Shown in pieces: positions 7,534 to 9,266 of a stretch of 9,266 nucleotides of DNA. This DNA is from Pseudomonadota bacterium (GTDB taxonomy: Bacteria; Pseudomonadota; Gammaproteobacteria; SZUA-229): the NCBI GenBank assembly GCA_015222915.1, contig JADFWE010000091.1:1-9266 (forward strand). Direction: 5' to 3'. The stretch's first letter is position 1; every line of letters begins with the position of its first letter. Below the pieces are notes generated by a model that saw only the letters and a program-made list of their open reading frames with translations, searched no databases and had not been told where the DNA came from. A program made the translations under genes and the position numbers.

Positions 7534-9078
7534 ATGACTACCAAACACCCGTTTAGAAAATGGCGATTTCTGCCAGCACTCGCCCTCATTGCTATATCAA
7601 ACACCATGCATGCGGCCGACTGCCCTTCCGATATTAAAGCGGTGACCAGTAAAGATCCGACTATATCCGTCGAGGTACTGACTATTCTCATCAAGCCTCT
7701 CACGAAGTGCGAACTCGAAGCCGAAGCACATGCCTGGCTCATGCTGCTCAAGGACAAAGTTTCTGAGATCAGTAATGCCGAAGTAGCCGCGATCTACAAA
7801 GAAGAGGAGATCGATACCGCAGAGGAAGTTGAAGATGCCCTCGAAGAGGTAAAAGAAACAAGCGGTAAAGCCGATCTCGAAGAGAAGAAAGCAACGGCGG
7901 AAGAGGCCAAAAAAGCCTTAGACCAAGCAAAAGCGGCTGAGAAGAAGATCGCTCAGGATAAAACCTTGCAGAAAGCCGTCGAGGCCGCAAAGAGTATCGC
8001 GAAAGAAGAAGGCGATGCTATCAACGTATCGGGTAAATCTACCGATGCAATGGCTGAGCTGAAAACAGCGCTAATCAAACACATCACAGCCCTGACCGCT
8101 GAACGAACGGTGCTTATCGACCAGCTTAGCGCCGTATTAACTGAACTGGCAGCCAAAGGCGGCGAGACCGTGGAATATGATACCTATATCACGGCGGTCT
8201 CCGGCATCAAAGTTGACGTTACCGACGCCAGTGCGACCTGGACCGTGGTTACCGGCTGGCTGATGTCTGCAGAAGGCGGGCTGCGCTGGGCGCTGAACCT
8301 GATCAAATTTATCGTAATCGTCATCGTGTTCTACCTGCTATCTATCGTCGCCGGCAAAGCCGCGAGAAAGGCCTTTTCGAGATCGAAACATTTCTCGACG
8401 CTGTTGCGCGAGTTCCTGGTCATGAGTTCACGCCGGCTGGTCCTGCTGGTCGGGCTGTTTGTCGGCCTGTCGGCACTCGAGATCAATATCGGGCCGGTAC
8501 TCGCCATCATCGGTGCCGCCGGTTTTGTTATCGCTTTTGCATTACAGAACTCGCTGAGCAATTTTGCCAGCGGCATTCTCATGCTTATCTACCGTCCTTT
8601 CGACCTGGGCGATATGATCAACGTTGCCGGCACCCAGGGCGAGGTTGACTCCATGAACCTGCTATCCACACAGCTGCGGACACCGGACAACCAGCTAGTC
8701 ATCGTGCCGAATAATTCCGTATGGGGCGATGTCATCGTCAATATCACCGGTATCACCCGACGCCGCATCGACCTGGTATTCGGTATCGGTTACAACGACG
8801 ACATCGATAAGGCGCAGAAGATCATGCAGGATATCGTCGATGATCATGAGCTCATCCTGAAAGATCCGGAACCTGTGGTTCGGCTGCATGAGCTGGCCGA
8901 CTCTTCCGTAAACTTTGTCTGCCGCCCCTGGGTGAAACCGGAAGATTACTGGGACGTATACTGGTATGTTACGCGTGAAGTCAAACGCCGTTTCGATGCT
9001 GAAAATATCTCCATCCCGTTCCCGCAACAGGATGTACATATCTACCGGGAAGCTCTGACCAGCGATACTGAAAAATGA
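7534..9078 (+). CDS. MscS-family mechanosensitive channel with long periplasmic coiled-coil N-terminal domain
   Basis: A protein of 514 residues, against 286 for E. coli MscS; the extra length is N-terminal. Residues 1-27 form a signal peptide ending M-H-A. Residues 28-250 are predicted periplasmic: two cysteines (C30, C59) that could pair, then a Glu/Lys/Ala-rich, coiled-coil-like helix (about 86-160) and a second helical stretch (about 168-210). Three membrane segments follow near 254-274, 302-317 and 319-347. The pore helix GAAGFVIAFALQNSLSNFASG (327-347), the RPFDLGD turn (354-360) and the beta-domain segment PNNSVWGDVIVN (392-403) are MscS hallmarks. The C-terminal alpha/beta cytoplasmic domain resembles E. 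coli MscS up to PFPQQDVH (495-502). The core should gate an osmotic-release channel in the inner membrane; the role of the periplasmic domain is unknown. It probably shares a transcript with the next gene. Confidence 0.94.
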   Translation: MTTKHPFRKWRFLPALALIAISNTMHAADCPSDIKAVTSKDPTISVEVLTILIKPLTKCELEAEAHAWLMLLKDKVSEISNAEVAAIYKEEEIDTAEEVEDALEEVKETSGKADLEEKKATAEEAKKALDQAKAAEKKIAQDKTLQKAVEAAKSIAKEEGDAINVSGKSTDAMAELKTALIKHITALTAERTVLIDQLSAVLTELAAKGGETVEYDTYITAVSGIKVDVTDASATWTVVTGWLMSAEGGLRWALNLIKFIVIVIVFYLLSIVAGKAARKAFSRSKHFSTLLREFLVMSSRRLVLLVGLFVGLSALEINIGPVLAIIGAAGFVIAFALQNSLSNFASGILMLIYRPFDLGDMINVAGTQGEVDSMNLLSTQLRTPDNQLVIVPNNSVWGDVIVNITGITRRRIDLVFGIGYNDDIDKAQKIMQDIVDDHELILKDPEPVVRLHELADSSVNFVCRPWVKPEDYWDVYWYVTREVKRRFDAENISIPFPQQDVHIYREALTSDTEK

Positions 9079-9098
9079 ATTTTATGCGATCACAACAC

Positions 9099-9103
9099 AG
9101 GGA
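9099..9103 (+). promoter_or_regulatory. Ribosome-binding site of the downstream secreted-protein gene
   Basis: AGGGA lies seven bases before the ATG at 9111 and favours this start over the in-frame ATGs at 9075 and 9084. Confidence 0.6.
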
Positions 9104-9110
9104 CAGCGCC

Positions 9111-9266
9111 ATGAATATCACACACAGAGCCGTTTATTTCAGTCGCCTGCTGATCCTGTCTTTGCTCTCCACACTGGCCGGCCACAGCTTTGCCGGACAG
9201 TCTGCCTTCACAAAAGAAGACTTTTCACATTGGTTAGATGATGCCTATATAGCACAGGCGACTTAT
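9111..9266 (+). CDS. Secreted protein of unknown function (3' end outside window)
   Basis: Fifty-two codons are visible before the window ends. Residues 1-28 look like a Sec signal peptide: a basic N-terminus (H5, R6, R12), the hydrophobic core LLILSLLSTLAG (13-24) and the cleavage pattern SFA before GQ. The mature part begins GQSAFTKEDFSHWLDDAY, which I do not recognise. The frame is also open from ATGs at 9075 and 9084; the first would overlap the MscS stop as ATGA. The start at 9111 is chosen because AGGGA is well placed and the signal peptide begins there. The gene follows the MscS gene by 32 nt with no terminator between them, so the two are probably one operon and may share a periplasmic role. 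Too little is visible to name a family. Confidence 0.75.
   Translation, partial: MNITHRAVYFSRLLILSLLSTLAGHSFAGQSAFTKEDFSHWLDDAYIAQATY

Noticed and set aside
7339..7757. Minus-strand frames at 7339-7548 and 7500-7757
   Set aside because: They lie opposite the MscS-gene promoter and signal-peptide region, show no family resemblance, and are best explained as shadows.

Overview
The window looks like an ordinary chromosomal segment of a gammaproteobacterium of moderate GC content. The HslV, HslU, UbiE, UbiJ and UbiB products are all full length and close to their Escherichia coli counterparts in length and motifs. The ubiE-ubiJ-ubiB order is the gammaproteobacterial aerobic ubiquinone cluster. 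I cannot place it to genus. No tRNA, rRNA, CRISPR, insertion sequence, integrase or phage gene was seen.

Minus-strand block (positions 7215 down to 1). Seven genes follow each other in one direction: hslV (7215-6682), hslU (6562-5231), a DUF971 gene (5158-4799), ubiE (4655-3909), ubiJ (3843-3235), ubiB (3206-1545), and a secreted zinc metallopeptidase with PD40/TolB-like repeats (1545-<1) that runs off the window. The first two make the HslUV ATP-dependent protease. The three ubi genes give a ubiquinone/menaquinone C-methyltransferase, a lipid-binding accessory factor and the UbiB atypical kinase. The peptidase gene shares one base with ubiB (TAATG) and is probably translationally coupled to it. 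The hslV-hslU gap is unusually long (119 nt) and holds a 12-bp hairpin. The DUF971 gene is flanked by a 10-bp inverted repeat.

Divergent intergenic region (7216-7533). These 318 nt separate the hslV operon from the plus-strand genes. They hold a perfect 9-bp inverted repeat with a 7-nt loop, a weaker hairpin near hslV, and a consensus TATAAT for the plus-strand unit. I found no convincing sigma-70 or sigma-32 promoter for hslV.

Plus-strand block (7534-9266). A 514-residue MscS-family channel has a signal peptide and a long, charged, probably coiled-coil periplasmic domain before the MscS core. It is followed at once by the start of a second secreted protein, cut by the window end. The two are likely co-transcribed.

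Most of the window is well-understood core genome. The least explained parts are the metallopeptidase at the end of the ubiquinone cluster, the N-terminal domain of the MscS protein with its secreted neighbour, and the intergenic inverted repeats. I do not see evidence strong enough to claim a new system.
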